Assembly (NCBI RefSeq): GCF_019745455.1
Contig: NZ_JAIETD010000040.1
Coordinates: 62,001 to 126,000, forward strand
Reading direction: 5' to 3'
Length of the DNA stretch: 64,000 bases
Source: Methylobacterium sp.
GTDB taxonomy: Bacteria > Pseudomonadota > Alphaproteobacteria > Rhizobiales > Beijerinckiaceae
Under the pieces are notes generated by a model, which saw only the letters and a list, made by a program, of their open reading frames with translations, made no database searches and was not told where the DNA came from. This document shows positions 37,932 to 47,395 of the stretch, piece after piece (within the stretch, counting starts at the first letter, position 1; every line of letters starts with the position of its first letter). The position numbers and the translations under genes are program-made.

Positions 37932-38897
37932 ATGTTGAAGAACTGACTCGCCGCAGGAGCGGTGGCGCTCTCCGTCGGCATGACGGCGACGGCGTCTTTC
38001 GCCCAGACGACCACTGTTCCTGGTGAGCAGGTCGGCTTGGCCACCGGCGCTCCGCTGCCGGAGGGCATCTACGCCCTGAACACCTTCGTCTACCGTATTA
38101 ACGAGAACACCGGTCCGGGCAGCGTCGACGTCGGCGTCAACATTCCGGTGCTGGTCTGGTCGACGCCGCTGGTTCCGCTCGGCGGCCGTATCGAACTGCT
38201 CGTCGCTCCTATTACCGTCTTCGCCTTCGGCAAGAACGGTGGTCCGCAGGGCGCTCGTGACCTGTCCATCAACGTCGGCACCTTCGTCGGTGGTATCTGG
38301 GCCTTCGATCTCGGCGGCAATGTCGGCGTCAGCTTGCTCGGTGGTGTCTACCTCAACGAGCTGAACGGTGACCGCGGCGTTCTCGTGAACAACGCTGGCG
38401 CTCGCATCGGCTCGCCGGTACTTCCGCAGCTCGCGTCGAACACCTACCGCGCCGGCATCGCGATCAGCTACACTGGCGACGGCTATAACCTGACCGCCAA
38501 CCTGACCGGCAACTTCTACGACTCGCCGGCCACCTTCGGCGGCAACAACTTCGCCGGGACCCGTGGTCCGTTCATCATCTCCGACTCGCTCAACCTTGAC
38601 CTGACCGCGACCAAGAAGTTCGGCAAGTTCGAGATCGGCGCCATCGGCTACGGTACCGTCAACCTCGACACCAGCGCCCGCAGCCTCGCCTTCAACAACC
38701 GCGGCAACTTCTCGCTCGGCGGCCTCATCGGCTACGACTTCGGACCGTTCACGGCCCAGGTTTACGCTGCTCGTACCGTCGCGACCGCCGTTCGTCGCGG
38801 TGAGACCACCGAAGTCTGGGGCCGTCTGATCGTGCCGCTGTACTCGCCGACCCCGGTCGCCGCCGTCGCTCCGGCTCCGATCATCCGCAAGTACTGA
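37932..38897 (+). pseudogene. SphA/MetA-type outer-membrane transporter with in-frame TGA in the signal peptide
   Basis: From ATG 37932 the frame reads M-L-K-N-stop, with TGA at 37944-37946, then LAAGAVALSVGMTATASFAQ and a complete mature protein. A TGG to TGA change (Trp5) would restore a normal signal peptide ending ASFAQ. The mature domain is a beta-barrel-like protein of the MetA-pathway/SphA family, with alternating hydrophobic strands (AIGYGTVNLDTSARSLAFNN, GLIGYDFGPFTAQVYAART) and an aromatic C terminus. Translation could restart at GTG 37962, but that loses the charged signal start. Codon use is strongly biased to a few preferred codons, as in highly expressed genes. Either a very recent pseudogene or a sequencing error. 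Confidence 0.7.
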
Positions 38898-38948
38898 TAC
38901 GGCCGACCGGAGCGCTAATCTGCTCCGGCTATTTCGAAAGCTCTCTCG

Positions 38949-38978
38949 CCGCCGGATCCTTCAGGGTCCGGCGGTTTT
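38949..38978 (+). terminator. Intrinsic terminator after the transporter gene
   Basis: Stem CCGCCGGA (38949-38956) with TCCGGCGG (38967-38974), a further CC/GG pairing toward the loop, followed by TTTT (38975-38978). Confidence 0.85.
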
Positions 38979-39063
38979 CGTTTGCGTGCTGCCCACCTTC
39001 GCCGAACAGAATCTTAATGCGTGTGAAACTTTCCTCCGAGCCCCGCCGTAGAGCAGCCCATCG

Positions 39064-39076
39064 CCCCAAATTGGGG
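39064..39076. promoter_or_regulatory. Short palindrome upstream of the fasciclin gene
   Basis: CCCCAA-A-TTGGGG, a perfect 6+6 inverted repeat with one central base, 24 bases before the start codon at 39100. Possible operator or 5' mRNA hairpin; unproven. Confidence 0.4.
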
Positions 39077-39099
39077 TCGAACACGAGGATATGTTCACG

Positions 39100-39672
39100 A
39101 TGACCAATGCACGCCGTTCTTGGACGTCAACTGCTGCCGCTGCCGCCCTCGCCTTCTCCTTCGGTGCCGCCCTTCCGGTCGCCGCACTCGCCAAGAATCC
39201 GATGGTCGGCGGCGCGCCGATGTACGCTTCGAAGACTATCGTCGAGAACGCGGTCAACTCGAAAGATCACACCACGCTCGTCGCCGCCGTAAAGGCGGCC
39301 GGCCTGGTCGAGACGCTTTCTGGCCCCGGTCCCTTCACCGTGTTCGCGCCGACCAACGCCGCCTTCGCGAAGCTCCCGCCCGGCACGGTCGATACGCTGG
39401 TCAAGCCGGAGAACAAAGGTACTCTGACCTCTATCCTGACCTACCACGTGGTGCCCGGCACCTACACTGCCAAGGACCTGATGGCCGAGGTCAAGAAGGG
39501 TAACGGCGAGGCCCTGCTCAAGACCGCCAATGGCGGCCAGCTTCTGGTGACGTCGAAGGGCAAGAAGGTTTTCGTGACCGATGCCAAGGGCAACACCGCG
39601 ACGGTGACCACCGCCAACGTGATGCAGTCGAACGGTGTCATCCACGTGGTCAACGGCGTCCTGCAGCCCTGA
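39100..39672 (+). CDS. Fasciclin (FAS1) domain secreted protein
   Basis: A 190-residue exported protein. The signal peptide runs from MTNARRSWTSTAAAAALAFS to about Ala31, then the FAS1 domain covers most of the rest: NSKDHTTLVAAVKAAGLVET, GPGPFTVFAPTNAAFAKLPP, LTSILTYHVVPGTYTAKDLM and NGVIHVVNGVLQP are the canonical motifs (FTVFAPTNAAF and YH). FAS1 proteins act in adhesion at the cell surface. ATG 39100 has GAGGA about 10 bases upstream; ATG 39091 is too close to it. Confidence 0.93.
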   Translation: MTNARRSWTSTAAAAALAFSFGAALPVAALAKNPMVGGAPMYASKTIVENAVNSKDHTTLVAAVKAAGLVETLSGPGPFTVFAPTNAAFAKLPPGTVDTLVKPENKGTLTSILTYHVVPGTYTAKDLMAEVKKGNGEALLKTANGGQLLVTSKGKKVFVTDAKGNTATVTTANVMQSNGVIHVVNGVLQP

Positions 39673-39689
39673 TCACCATAATCTAAACC

Positions 39690-39717
39690 GCGGATATCCT
39701 GCAGACCCGATATCCGC
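39690..39717 (+). terminator. Hairpin after the fasciclin gene
   Basis: Perfect 9-bp inverted repeat GCGGATATC (39690-39698) and GATATCCGC (39709-39717), 18 bases after the stop. No T-run follows, so it may only protect the mRNA end. Confidence 0.5.
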
Positions 39718-39724
39718 ACCACCG

Positions 39725-39759
39725 GTGCTCAGGTCGTAACTACGCGACTTGAGCACTTT
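39725..39759 (+). terminator. Second hairpin after the fasciclin gene, terminator-like
   Basis: A 12-bp stem GTGCTCAGGTCG (39725-39736) with CGACTTGAGCAC (39745-39756), one G-T pair, followed by TTT. It could end fasciclin transcripts and, read the other way, hflX transcripts. Confidence 0.6.
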
Positions 39760-39809
39760 CGATTCGGATTAGCGGCGAGCTTGGGCTGTGCGGAGAGACC
39801 TAGCAATTT

Positions 39810-41210
39810 CTAGCCCGCACGACTCAGCCGCTTGGCGCCGTCGAACCTGTTGAGAAAGCGCGGCTCCTTCTCGGGAGCGACCCGGATGGCGAGGTGGATG
39901 GTTCCGCCCTCCTCCTCCCGGCGGTCGAGAACCTCCGCGTTCTCGTAGAGCCAGTGAAGAGCACCGCCATCCTCGGGAGGTAGCGTTACCGCGAAGGTCG
40001 AGCGACGACGGGCGATCCGGGCCTCGATCCGGCCGGTCAGCGCGGCGAGCCCCTCACCCGTCAGAGCCGAGACCAGCACGGGAGCGTCGCTATCTCGATC
40101 GCTGCGGCCCGTGCCGCTGAGATTGAGCAGCCGCGTGCGCTCGTCGGCATCGAGCAGATCCGCCTTGTTCCAGACCTCGATGATCCGGTCGGCATGCGAT
40201 TCGATGCCGAGCTCGCGCAGGACTCCCCCCACATCCTCGGCCTGCGCTTCCGTGTCGCCATGCGAGATGTCACGCACGTGCAGGAGGATGTCGGCCTCGA
40301 TCACGTCCTCCAGGGTCGCCCGGAAGGCAGCGATCAGCGAGGTCGGAAGATCCGAGATGAAACCGACGGTATCGGACAGGATCACCGTCTCGCCATGCGG
40401 GAGCTTCGTCGCCCGGGCCGTTGGGTCGAGGGTGGCGAAAAGCATGTCCTCCGCCTTCACCGTCGCGTTGGTGAGGGTATTGAACAGGGTCGACTTGCCG
40501 GCATTCGTGTACCCAACAAGTGCCACGATCGGGTAGGGCACGCGGGCGCGGCTCTCGCGATGCAGGCCGCGTGTGCGCGTGACGCTGTCGAGGTCGCGCT
40601 CGATCCGGGTCATCCGCTCCTGGATCATGCGGCGGTCGGCCTCGATCTGGGTCTCTCCCGGGCCGCCAAGAAAGCCGAAGCCGCCGCGCTGCCGCTCGAG
40701 GTGGGTCCAGGACCGCACGAGTCGGCTCTTCTGATAAGCGAGATGGGCATGCTCCACTTGGAGCCGCCCCTCGCGGGTCGAAGCGCGACGCCCGAAGATC
40801 TCGAGGATCAATCCGGTGCGATCGATGACCTTGGCGCCCCATTCCTTTTCGAGATTACGCTGCTGCACCGGCGACAGCGCGCAATCCATGACGACAAGCC
40901 CGATCTCCCGGGCTTTGATCACGCCGGCCAGCTCCTCGACTCGGCCCTTGCCGAGATAGGTTGCCGGCCTGATGCGCGGCAGGGCGATGCTGATCGCCTC
41001 GACGACATCGAGCTCGATAGCGGCAGCGAGGCCCACCGCTTCGTCGAGCCGCGCATCCGTGGCCCGAGACGCGTCACTCCGGCTGCCGCTCGAAGCCGCC
41101 CGTGCAAGGTAGGGTCCCACCACGAGAGTATGGGTCGCGGCGGCGATCTCGCCTTCGGGAGCCGCCATCGCCTGGAGCCGTGCCTCGCCCGGCGTCAATA
41201 TCTCTGTCAT
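39810..41210 (-). CDS. hflX: Ribosome-associated GTPase HflX
   Basis: A 466-residue GTPase that binds 50S subunits and splits stalled ribosomes. The N-terminal HflX domain precedes G1 GYTNAGKS (residues 233-240), G3 [10 protein letters not shown] and G4 WNKAD. GGRGPGETQLE-type [18 protein letters not shown] is the family hallmark. Start ATG 41210 ([13 protein letters not shown]) is preferred over the upstream 41288 frame. It is downstream of hfq on the same strand, the usual hfq-hflX order. Confidence 0.96.
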   Translation of the reverse strand: MTEILTPGEARLQAMAAPEGEIAAATHTLVVGPYLARAASSGSRSDASRATDARLDEAVGLAAAIELDVVEAISIALPRIRPATYLGKGRVEELAGVIKAREIGLVVMDCALSPVQQRNLEKEWGAKVIDRTGLILEIFGRRASTREGRLQVEHAHLAYQKSRLVRSWTHLERQRGGFGFLGGPGETQIEADRRMIQERMTRIERDLDSVTRTRGLHRESRARVPYPIVALVGYTNAGKSTLFNTLTNATVKAEDMLFATLDPTARATKLPHGETVILSDTVGFISDLPTSLIAAFRATLEDVIEADILLHVRDISHGDTEAQAEDVGGVLRELGIESHADRIIEVWNKADLLDADERTRLLNLSGTGRSDRDSDAPVLVSALTGEGLAALTGRIEARIARRRSTFAVTLPPEDGGALHWLYENAEVLDRREEEGGTIHLAIRVAPEKEPRFLNRFDGAKRLSRAG

Positions 41211-41370
41211 CGAGTCTTCGCGAACCTCGTCCTGCCTCAAGAGACAATGGGCCTTTACCGGCCACAGACAAGGGTTGGAGAACGACACGCGCGCACAGAG
41301 GACTCAACGGCCATCATCGCCCTGCGTCAGAGTTCGGAAGGCGACGAACCGGTATTGGCTTTATCAGCCT

Positions 41371-41625
41371 TCACGCCTTCTCGGGAGCAACCTCGTCCGG
41401 CTCGAACAGTTGAACGGGATGCCCGGGCATGATCGTCGAGATCGCGTGCTTATAGACGAGCTGCGAATGGCCGTCTCGGCGCAGGAGCACGCAGAAATTA
41501 TCGAACCATGTCACCACGCCCTGCAGCTTGACGCCGTTGACGAGGAAGATGGTGAGCGGAATCTTGTTCTTGCGGACGTGGTTGAGAAACGTGTCCTGCA
41601 GGTTCTGAGAGCGTTCAGCCGCCAT
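41371..41625 (-). CDS. hfq: RNA chaperone Hfq
   Basis: An 84-residue Sm-like hexameric RNA chaperone that pairs small RNAs with mRNAs. Sm1 motif: [20 protein letters not shown] then [20 protein letters not shown]; Sm2 contains the YKHAIST segment (the Hfq YKHA hallmark). It has a short C-terminal tail, as in Rhizobiales. Lies between ntrX and hflX, the classic order. Confidence 0.98.
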   Translation of the reverse strand: MAAERSQNLQDTFLNHVRKNKIPLTIFLVNGVKLQGVVTWFDNFCVLLRRDGHSQLVYKHAISTIMPGHPVQLFEPDEVAPEKA

Positions 41626-41807
41626 TTTTCTTGTCCTTGTTTAACCATGCAGCCCGCCGCCTGGGACGGGTTCTCTTCAATCGGGACCGCCGCGAGTCGC
41701 CCCCACGACTTTACGACAGTATCGGCAGGCGTTGCTATTACACGTGCAATGCTGGCGCGATGCAAGAGGAGGATGAGCCGATCCGAAGGGATCGGTCCCC
41801 TGCCTCA

Positions 41808-43178
41808 TCACGAGCCGATGCCGAGGGACTTCAGCTTGCGATGGAGAGCGGACCGCTCCATGCCGATGAATTCGGCGGTGCGCGAGATGTTGCCCGAGAA
41901 CCGCGCGATCTGGGCGATGAGGTACTCGCGTTCGAAGATCTCGCGCGCTTCCCGCAGAGCGAGGCTCATCAGTTTCTCACCCCCGGCTCCATTCGGCGTC
42001 GTCGGCACCAGGGCGCCGATTTCGGTCGGCAGCATCTCCGAGCTGACCTCCTGATCCGGGTCGGTATGGGTGAGGATCATCAGGCGTTCGACGTTGTTGC
42101 GCAATTGGCGGACGTTGCCGGGCCAGTCATGCGATTGCAGGACCGCCATCGCATCCTCGGCGATGCGGCGGCGCGGCAGGCCGGTTGCGCCGGAGATCTG
42201 ATCCATGAAGAACGAGATCAGTTCCGGTACGTCCTCGCGGCGCTCGGATAGCGAGGGAACGCGGATCGGCACGACCGAGAGCCGGTGGAACAGGTCTTCG
42301 CGGAAGCGGCCCGATGCGATCTCCTCGGCGAGATCGCGCGAGGAGGACGAGATGATGCGCACGTCCACATGCACCCGCGTGGTGCCGCCGACGCGCTGAA
42401 AGTTCTGGTCCACCAGGACCCGCAGGATCCGGTTCTGGGTCTCGCGCGGCATGTCGGCGACTTCGTCGATGTAGAGCGAGCCGCCATGGGCCTCTTCGAG
42501 GGCGCCGACGCGCCGCACGCGGCCCTCCCCGGCTTCGACGCCGAAAAGCTCCGCTTCCATCGTCTCCGGCGTGATCGTGGCGGCGTTGATGACGACGAAC
42601 GGGCCGTTCGCGCGGCTCGACGCGGCATGGAGCGTTCGCGCCGAGAGCTCCTTGCCGGAGCCGGGTGCCCCGAGGATCATGACGCGGGCATTGGTCGGGG
42701 CGACGCGGTCGACGGTCTGGCGGAGCTGGTTCACCGCCACCGATCCGCCGACCATCCGGCTCGCTTGGCCCGAGCGGGTCTTGAGGTCCCGCACCTCGCG
42801 CCGGAGCCGGGAGGTCTCGAGCGCCCGCTCGGCGACGAGGATCAGCCTGTCGGCCTTGAACGGCTTCTCGATGAAGTCGTAGGCGCCCGCCTTGATCGCC
42901 GCCACGGCGGTCTCGATGTTGCCGTGGCCCGAGATCATCACGACCGGCAGGTCGGGATGGCCGGCCTTGATCTGGTCGAGCACCTGCAGTCCGTCGAGGC
43001 GCGAGCCCTGCAGCCAGATGTCGAGGAAGACGAGGTGGGGCCGTCGCGATTCAATGGCGGCCAGTGCCTCGTCGGAGCCGCCGGCGGTGCGGGTGCGGTG
43101 GCCTTCGTCGTCGAGGATGCCGGCGACGAGGTCGCGGATGTCGGCCTCGTCGTCGACGATCAGGATGTCGGCGCTCAT
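41808..43178 (-). CDS. ntrX: Nitrogen response regulator NtrX (AAA+ without GAFTGA)
   Basis: A 456-residue response regulator: receiver with Asp53 in LVFLDIWLQ, AAA+ domain with Walker A GAPGSGKE and SLYIDEVADMPRETQ, and a C-terminal Fis-type HTH (ISRTAEFIGMERSALHRKLK). The GAFTGA loop that contacts sigma54 is absent; the sequence after AELFG runs VEAGEGRVRRVGALEEA. That matches NtrX from other alphaproteobacteria, which acts without sigma54. Its start overlaps the ntrY stop by 4 bases, so the pair is translationally coupled. Confidence 0.95.
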   Translation of the reverse strand: MSADILIVDDEADIRDLVAGILDDEGHRTRTAGGSDEALAAIESRRPHLVFLDIWLQGSRLDGLQVLDQIKAGHPDLPVVMISGHGNIETAVAAIKAGAYDFIEKPFKADRLILVAERALETSRLRREVRDLKTRSGQASRMVGGSVAVNQLRQTVDRVAPTNARVMILGAPGSGKELSARTLHAASSRANGPFVVINAATITPETMEAELFGVEAGEGRVRRVGALEEAHGGSLYIDEVADMPRETQNRILRVLVDQNFQRVGGTTRVHVDVRIISSSSRDLAEEIASGRFREDLFHRLSVVPIRVPSLSERREDVPELISFFMDQISGATGLPRRRIAEDAMAVLQSHDWPGNVRQLRNNVERLMILTHTDPDQEVSSEMLPTEIGALVPTTPNGAGGEKLMSLALREAREIFEREYLIAQIARFSGNISRTAEFIGMERSALHRKLKSLGIGS

Positions 43179-45523
43179 GTCAGGATCTCCGCGATTTCGG
43201 GGCCCGTCCGTGCGGCGCCCTTCTCATCCGTTGCGGCGGCGTGGCGCCCCCGCGTCTCATCGATGGTCTCGGCGGGTGCGATTTCGCGCGGGATGCGCAT
43301 GCGCACCTGCCCGCCGCGCCCCGCCGGATTGTCGTTCAGCTCAATCCCGCCGCCATGCTCTTCCAGCACCTTGCTCACGATGGCGAGGCCAAGCCCGGTG
43401 CCGCCCTCGCGGGTCGTCATATAGGGCTCGAGGAGGCGCTGGCGTCCCTCGGCAGGGAAGCCTTTCCCGGTGTCTGTGACCTCGATCACCGCGAATCCGT
43501 CTTCTTCGACGAGGGCGACGTCGACACGCCCCTGACCGCGCTCGGCCTCGGGTACCGCCATCACCGCCTCGACGGCGTTCTTGAGGATGTTGGTGATGGC
43601 CTGCGACAGGAGCCTGATGTCGAAGGCGGCGGTGAGCGGCTGGCTGCCCTCCTCCTCGCCCTTGAAGCCGAAGGCGATGTCGGGGTGGGCCACTCGCATC
43701 ATGAAGAGGTTCTGGCGCGCGATCTCGCCGAGGTCGTTCCGGGCGATGGCGGGCTTGGGCATGCGCGCGAAGGACGAGAACTCGTCGACCATCCGCTTGA
43801 TCTCGTCGACCTGGCGCACGATCGTCGCGGTGCACTGATCGAAGACGTCGCGATCCTCGACGATCACCTTGCCGTATTTGCGCCGGATCCGCTCCGCCGA
43901 GAGCTGGATCGGGGTCAGCGGGTTCTTGATCTCGTGGGCGATGCGACGGGCGACATCCGCCCAGGCCGAGGTGCGCTGGGCCGAGACGAGATCGGTGATG
44001 TCGTCGAGGGTCACGACGAAGCCGCGCGCACCGCCTTGCGCCTGTTCGCTCGTGACCCGCACCGTCACCGTGCGCTCGCGCCCGTCGCGGGTCAGCTGGA
44101 TCTGCTGCTGAAGGGCGCGCTGGCGGCCCTCCACGCCGTCCGGGAACAGGCTCTGCAGCTCTGGAACGACCTGCGTCAGGGACTGCCCGATGATGGCCTC
44201 GGCCTTGACACCGAGGGTGCGCTCCACGGCCGGGTTCGCGATCGTCACGAGTCCGGCCGCATCGACCCCGATGACGCCGGGCGAGACGCCCGAGAGCACC
44301 GCTTCCGTGAAGCGGCGCCGGCGGTCGATGAGATCGCTCGCCGCCATCAGGCCATCGTGCTGGCGGCGCAGCTCCTGCGTCATCTTGTTGAAGCTCTCGC
44401 CGAGATGGGCGAGGTCGCCATCGGTCTTCTTGGCCGGCACCTGCGCGTAGAAATTCCCCGACGCGACCTGGTCGGCGGCATTGATGAGCCGCCGGATCGG
44501 CGCCACGAAGCGGTTCGCGAAATTGAGCCCGAACCACACCGCCGAGAGAAGCGCGATGAGCGCGATCAGCACGAAGACCGAGGCGAAAGTGATCTGGATC
44601 GATCGCTTGAGGGAATCGTAGGTGAGGTACTCGGCCGCCGCTGCCCGCGACACGCCGGGGAACTCGATGGCGAGCTGGCTGACCTCGCGCTGTACCAGGA
44701 GCACGGCCCCGTCATAGGCGGGCATCCGCAGGAGCGCGGCGAAAACGCGGCCCTCGCTCGGCACGAGGCAGATCGGGTCACTTGATTTCGCCGCCTCCTC
44801 GAAGGCGGCGGCGGAGGGCAGGCGCCGCTCCTTGATGATGTCGATCTTGGCCCTCGCCACCACTTCGGTGGGGCCGCGCATGATCTCGGCGACCGGCAGT
44901 CCGAGCGCCGTCGCCCGGGTCGTCAGAAAAGTCTGGAACCACTCGCGGTTCACGTCGAAATTCGGTCGTGCCCGGGTGAGGTCGTCTGTGAGGATGCGGA
45001 TCTCCCGTGCCAAGCTCTGGCACTGGTTCTCCTGGTAGGCGTCGGCGACCTCGACCGATTTCAGGACCACGTCGCGGACGCGGTCGGTGAAGCCGAGGGA
45101 CAGTCCACGATCGATCGTCACGGCCGCCACCACCGCCAGAAGTACGGTCGGGAGGATCGCGATGAGGCTGAACAGCCCGACGATGCGGGTGTGAAGCCGC
45201 GCCACCGCCGCGTTCGCCTTGCGGGCGTGGAAGAAGACCCGCGCCTCCCACACGATGATGACGACGAGGCCGAGCACCAGGGCGACGTTGATGCCGAGAA
45301 GGGTGACGCCGACCGTGGGCGTGGGGGTCACGCGGATCACGCCCGCCAGGATCAGGAAGGTCGCAATGGCCGAGACCAAAGCCGTGGCGACGACGATCGC
45401 ACCGATCCAGCCCGGCCCGCGCGGTGGGGCCTTGATCGCCGGAGCCTGCTCGGCGGCCGAACCCGCCCCCTCGCTGGAAGGCTCCGTCGGCTCGGACCGC
45501 CTGGTTTTTCGAAGCCACGCCAT
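43175..45523 (-). CDS. ntrY: Nitrogen sensor histidine kinase NtrY
   Basis: A 782-residue membrane sensor kinase. Three to four N-terminal helices and a periplasmic loop come first (about residues 30-330), then HAMP (FVAPIRRLINAADQVASGNF), PAS, the H-box [20 protein letters not shown] and the ATPase boxes (ILKNAVEAVMA, TDTGKGFP, GGTGLGLAIVSKVLEEHGGG). It phosphorylates NtrX and in some species links redox or nitrogen state to respiration. Upstream of ntrX in one operon. Confidence 0.96.
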   Translation of the reverse strand: MAWLRKTRRSEPTEPSSEGAGSAAEQAPAIKAPPRGPGWIGAIVVATALVSAIATFLILAGVIRVTPTPTVGVTLLGINVALVLGLVVIIVWEARVFFHARKANAAVARLHTRIVGLFSLIAILPTVLLAVVAAVTIDRGLSLGFTDRVRDVVLKSVEVADAYQENQCQSLAREIRILTDDLTRARPNFDVNREWFQTFLTTRATALGLPVAEIMRGPTEVVARAKIDIIKERRLPSAAAFEEAAKSSDPICLVPSEGRVFAALLRMPAYDGAVLLVQREVSQLAIEFPGVSRAAAAEYLTYDSLKRSIQITFASVFVLIALIALLSAVWFGLNFANRFVAPIRRLINAADQVASGNFYAQVPAKKTDGDLAHLGESFNKMTQELRRQHDGLMAASDLIDRRRRFTEAVLSGVSPGVIGVDAAGLVTIANPAVERTLGVKAEAIIGQSLTQVVPELQSLFPDGVEGRQRALQQQIQLTRDGRERTVTVRVTSEQAQGGARGFVVTLDDITDLVSAQRTSAWADVARRIAHEIKNPLTPIQLSAERIRRKYGKVIVEDRDVFDQCTATIVRQVDEIKRMVDEFSSFARMPKPAIARNDLGEIARQNLFMMRVAHPDIAFGFKGEEEGSQPLTAAFDIRLLSQAITNILKNAVEAVMAVPEAERGQGRVDVALVEEDGFAVIEVTDTGKGFPAEGRQRLLEPYMTTREGGTGLGLAIVSKVLEEHGGGIELNDNPAGRGGQVRMRIPREIAPAETIDETRGRHAAATDEKGAARTGPEIAEILT

Positions 45524-45785
45524 CCCTGATGCGTCGCCACAACAGTGTGGCGAAATTAATACGAATCAAGGTGCCGGACCGCGAAGGTCATGGGAATGGA
45601 ATTCCAGCATCTGCCGTCAAACCCCACTGAATCATGCCGAAACCCGCTTCTTCGAATGGGGGGCGGTATCGGCCATAACGGACATGTGACCTGCGAGGCG
45701 CTCGATCGTGCGCCAACCTTTGCAAGGCCGAAGCGCGCCCGCTAGCGTGGCGATAATTCAAGCTGTCGATCGTCATTGGAATTCC

Positions 45786-47384
45786 ATGCCCGATACACCC
45801 GTCTACGCCTCCGCCGCCGTCGCCGCTCCGCACCACCTCGCGGCCAAGGCTGGCCAATCGATCCTGGCGCAGGGCGGGAACGCCATCGAGGCGATGGCGG
45901 CGATGGCGGCGACGATCGCGGTGGTCTACCCGCACATGAACGGGATCGGCGGCGACGGCTTCTGGCTGGTGCGTGAGCCCGGCGGCCGGGTGCGAGGCAT
46001 CGAGGCCTGCGGCCCGGCGGGCTCCCTCGCCACGATTCCGCGCTATCGCGAGATGGGCCACGAGATCATCCCCTCGCGCGGGCCCGATGCCGCCGTGACC
46101 GTGGCCGGGGCCATCGGCGGCTGGCGCCTCGCCCTCGATCTCGCGACGGCACTGGGCGGCCGGCTCCCGCTGCCCGCGCTCCTCGCCGATGCGATCCGCC
46201 ATGCCCGCGATGGTGTCGAGGTCTCGCCCTCCGAGGCGCGCTACGTCCCCAAGGAGCTCGATACCCTCCACGACCAGCCGGGTTTCGCCGACGCCTTCCT
46301 CGATGCCGGCAAGCCCTGCGCGGCTGGCGTCCTGCGCCGCCTGCCGGCTCTGGCCGCGACCCTCGACCAGCTCGCCCATGCCGGGCTCGACGACTTCTAC
46401 CAGGGCGACATCGCCCGCGAGATCGCCGCCGACCTCGACCGGCTCGGCGCGCCGGTGACGCGGGCCGACCTGAAATCCTATGCGGCCCGCGAGCGCGCGC
46501 CGCTCATCCTGCGCCGGCGGGATGCGGTGCTCTACAACTTTCCGCCGCCGACCCAGGGGCTCGCCGCGCTCATCATCCTCGGCCTGTTCGACCGGCTCAA
46601 GATCGACCGGGCCGAGACCACGGCTCACTACCACGGGCTGATCGAGGCGACGAAGCGGGCCTTTGCCGTACGCGACCGTTTCGTCACCGATTTCGACCGG
46701 CTCGACGGCGACCCGTCGCGCTTCCTCGATGCCGGCTTCCTCGACCGGGAGGCGGCCCGGATCGACATGGGCCGCGCGGCGAGCGTTCCCCTGCGCAATC
46801 CCGGCGAGGGCGACACCGTCTGGATGGGCGCCATCGACCACAATGGACTCGCCGTCTCCTACATCCAGTCGATCTACTGGGAATACGGCTCCGGGGTGGT
46901 GCTGCCCAGGACCGGCATCCACTGGCAGAATCGCGGCACCTCGTTCTCCCTCGACCCGAAGGCCGTGAACCCGCTGGAGCCGGGCCGGCGCCCCTTCCAC
47001 ACCCTGATCCCTGCCCTCGCCGCCTTCGACGACGGCCGTGTGATGTCCTACGGCAGCATGGGCGGCGACGGGCAGCCTCAGTTCCAGGCCCAGATCTTCT
47101 CCCGCTACGCCGATTACGGAATGGGCGTCGCCGATGCGGTGGACGCCCCCCGCCTCCTCTACGGCCGGACCTGGGGCGCGGAATCGCTCAGCGTGAAGGT
47201 CGAGGACCGGTTCGATCCGGCCTGCATCGCGGCCTTGCGCTCCATGGGCCACGAGATCGAGGAGCTAGGGGGCGCCTATATCGACTCGCTGGGCCATGCC
47301 GGCATGCTGGTGCGCCATTCCGGCAACGGCCGCATCGAGGCGACCCACGATCCGCGCTCGGATGGCGGCGCCGAAGGGCTCTGA
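45786..47384 (+). CDS. Gamma-glutamyltransferase family protein
   Basis: A 532-residue Ntn-hydrolase, autoprocessed in the family into two subunits. The large-subunit opening is HHLAAKAGQSILAQGGNAIE and PHMNGIGGDGFWLV; the putative catalytic Thr344 is in GEGDTVWMGAIDHNG, which also marks the cleavage site. The end has the GGxMGG-type YGSMGGDGQPQFQAQI. No signal peptide, and the GDTVW site differs from the classic TTH of Ggt, so substrate may not be glutathione. ATG 45786 is chosen over upstream 45708. Divergent from ntrY, 11 bases before a methyltransferase gene. Confidence 0.88.
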   Translation: MPDTPVYASAAVAAPHHLAAKAGQSILAQGGNAIEAMAAMAATIAVVYPHMNGIGGDGFWLVREPGGRVRGIEACGPAGSLATIPRYREMGHEIIPSRGPDAAVTVAGAIGGWRLALDLATALGGRLPLPALLADAIRHARDGVEVSPSEARYVPKELDTLHDQPGFADAFLDAGKPCAAGVLRRLPALAATLDQLAHAGLDDFYQGDIAREIAADLDRLGAPVTRADLKSYAARERAPLILRRRDAVLYNFPPPTQGLAALIILGLFDRLKIDRAETTAHYHGLIEATKRAFAVRDRFVTDFDRLDGDPSRFLDAGFLDREAARIDMGRAASVPLRNPGEGDTVWMGAIDHNGLAVSYIQSIYWEYGSGVVLPRTGIHWQNRGTSFSLDPKAVNPLEPGRRPFHTLIPALAAFDDGRVMSYGSMGGDGQPQFQAQIFSRYADYGMGVADAVDAPRLLYGRTWGAESLSVKVEDRFDPACIAALRSMGHEIEELGGAYIDSLGHAGMLVRHSGNGRIEATHDPRSDGGAEGL

Positions 47385-47395
47385 GGGAATCGACC

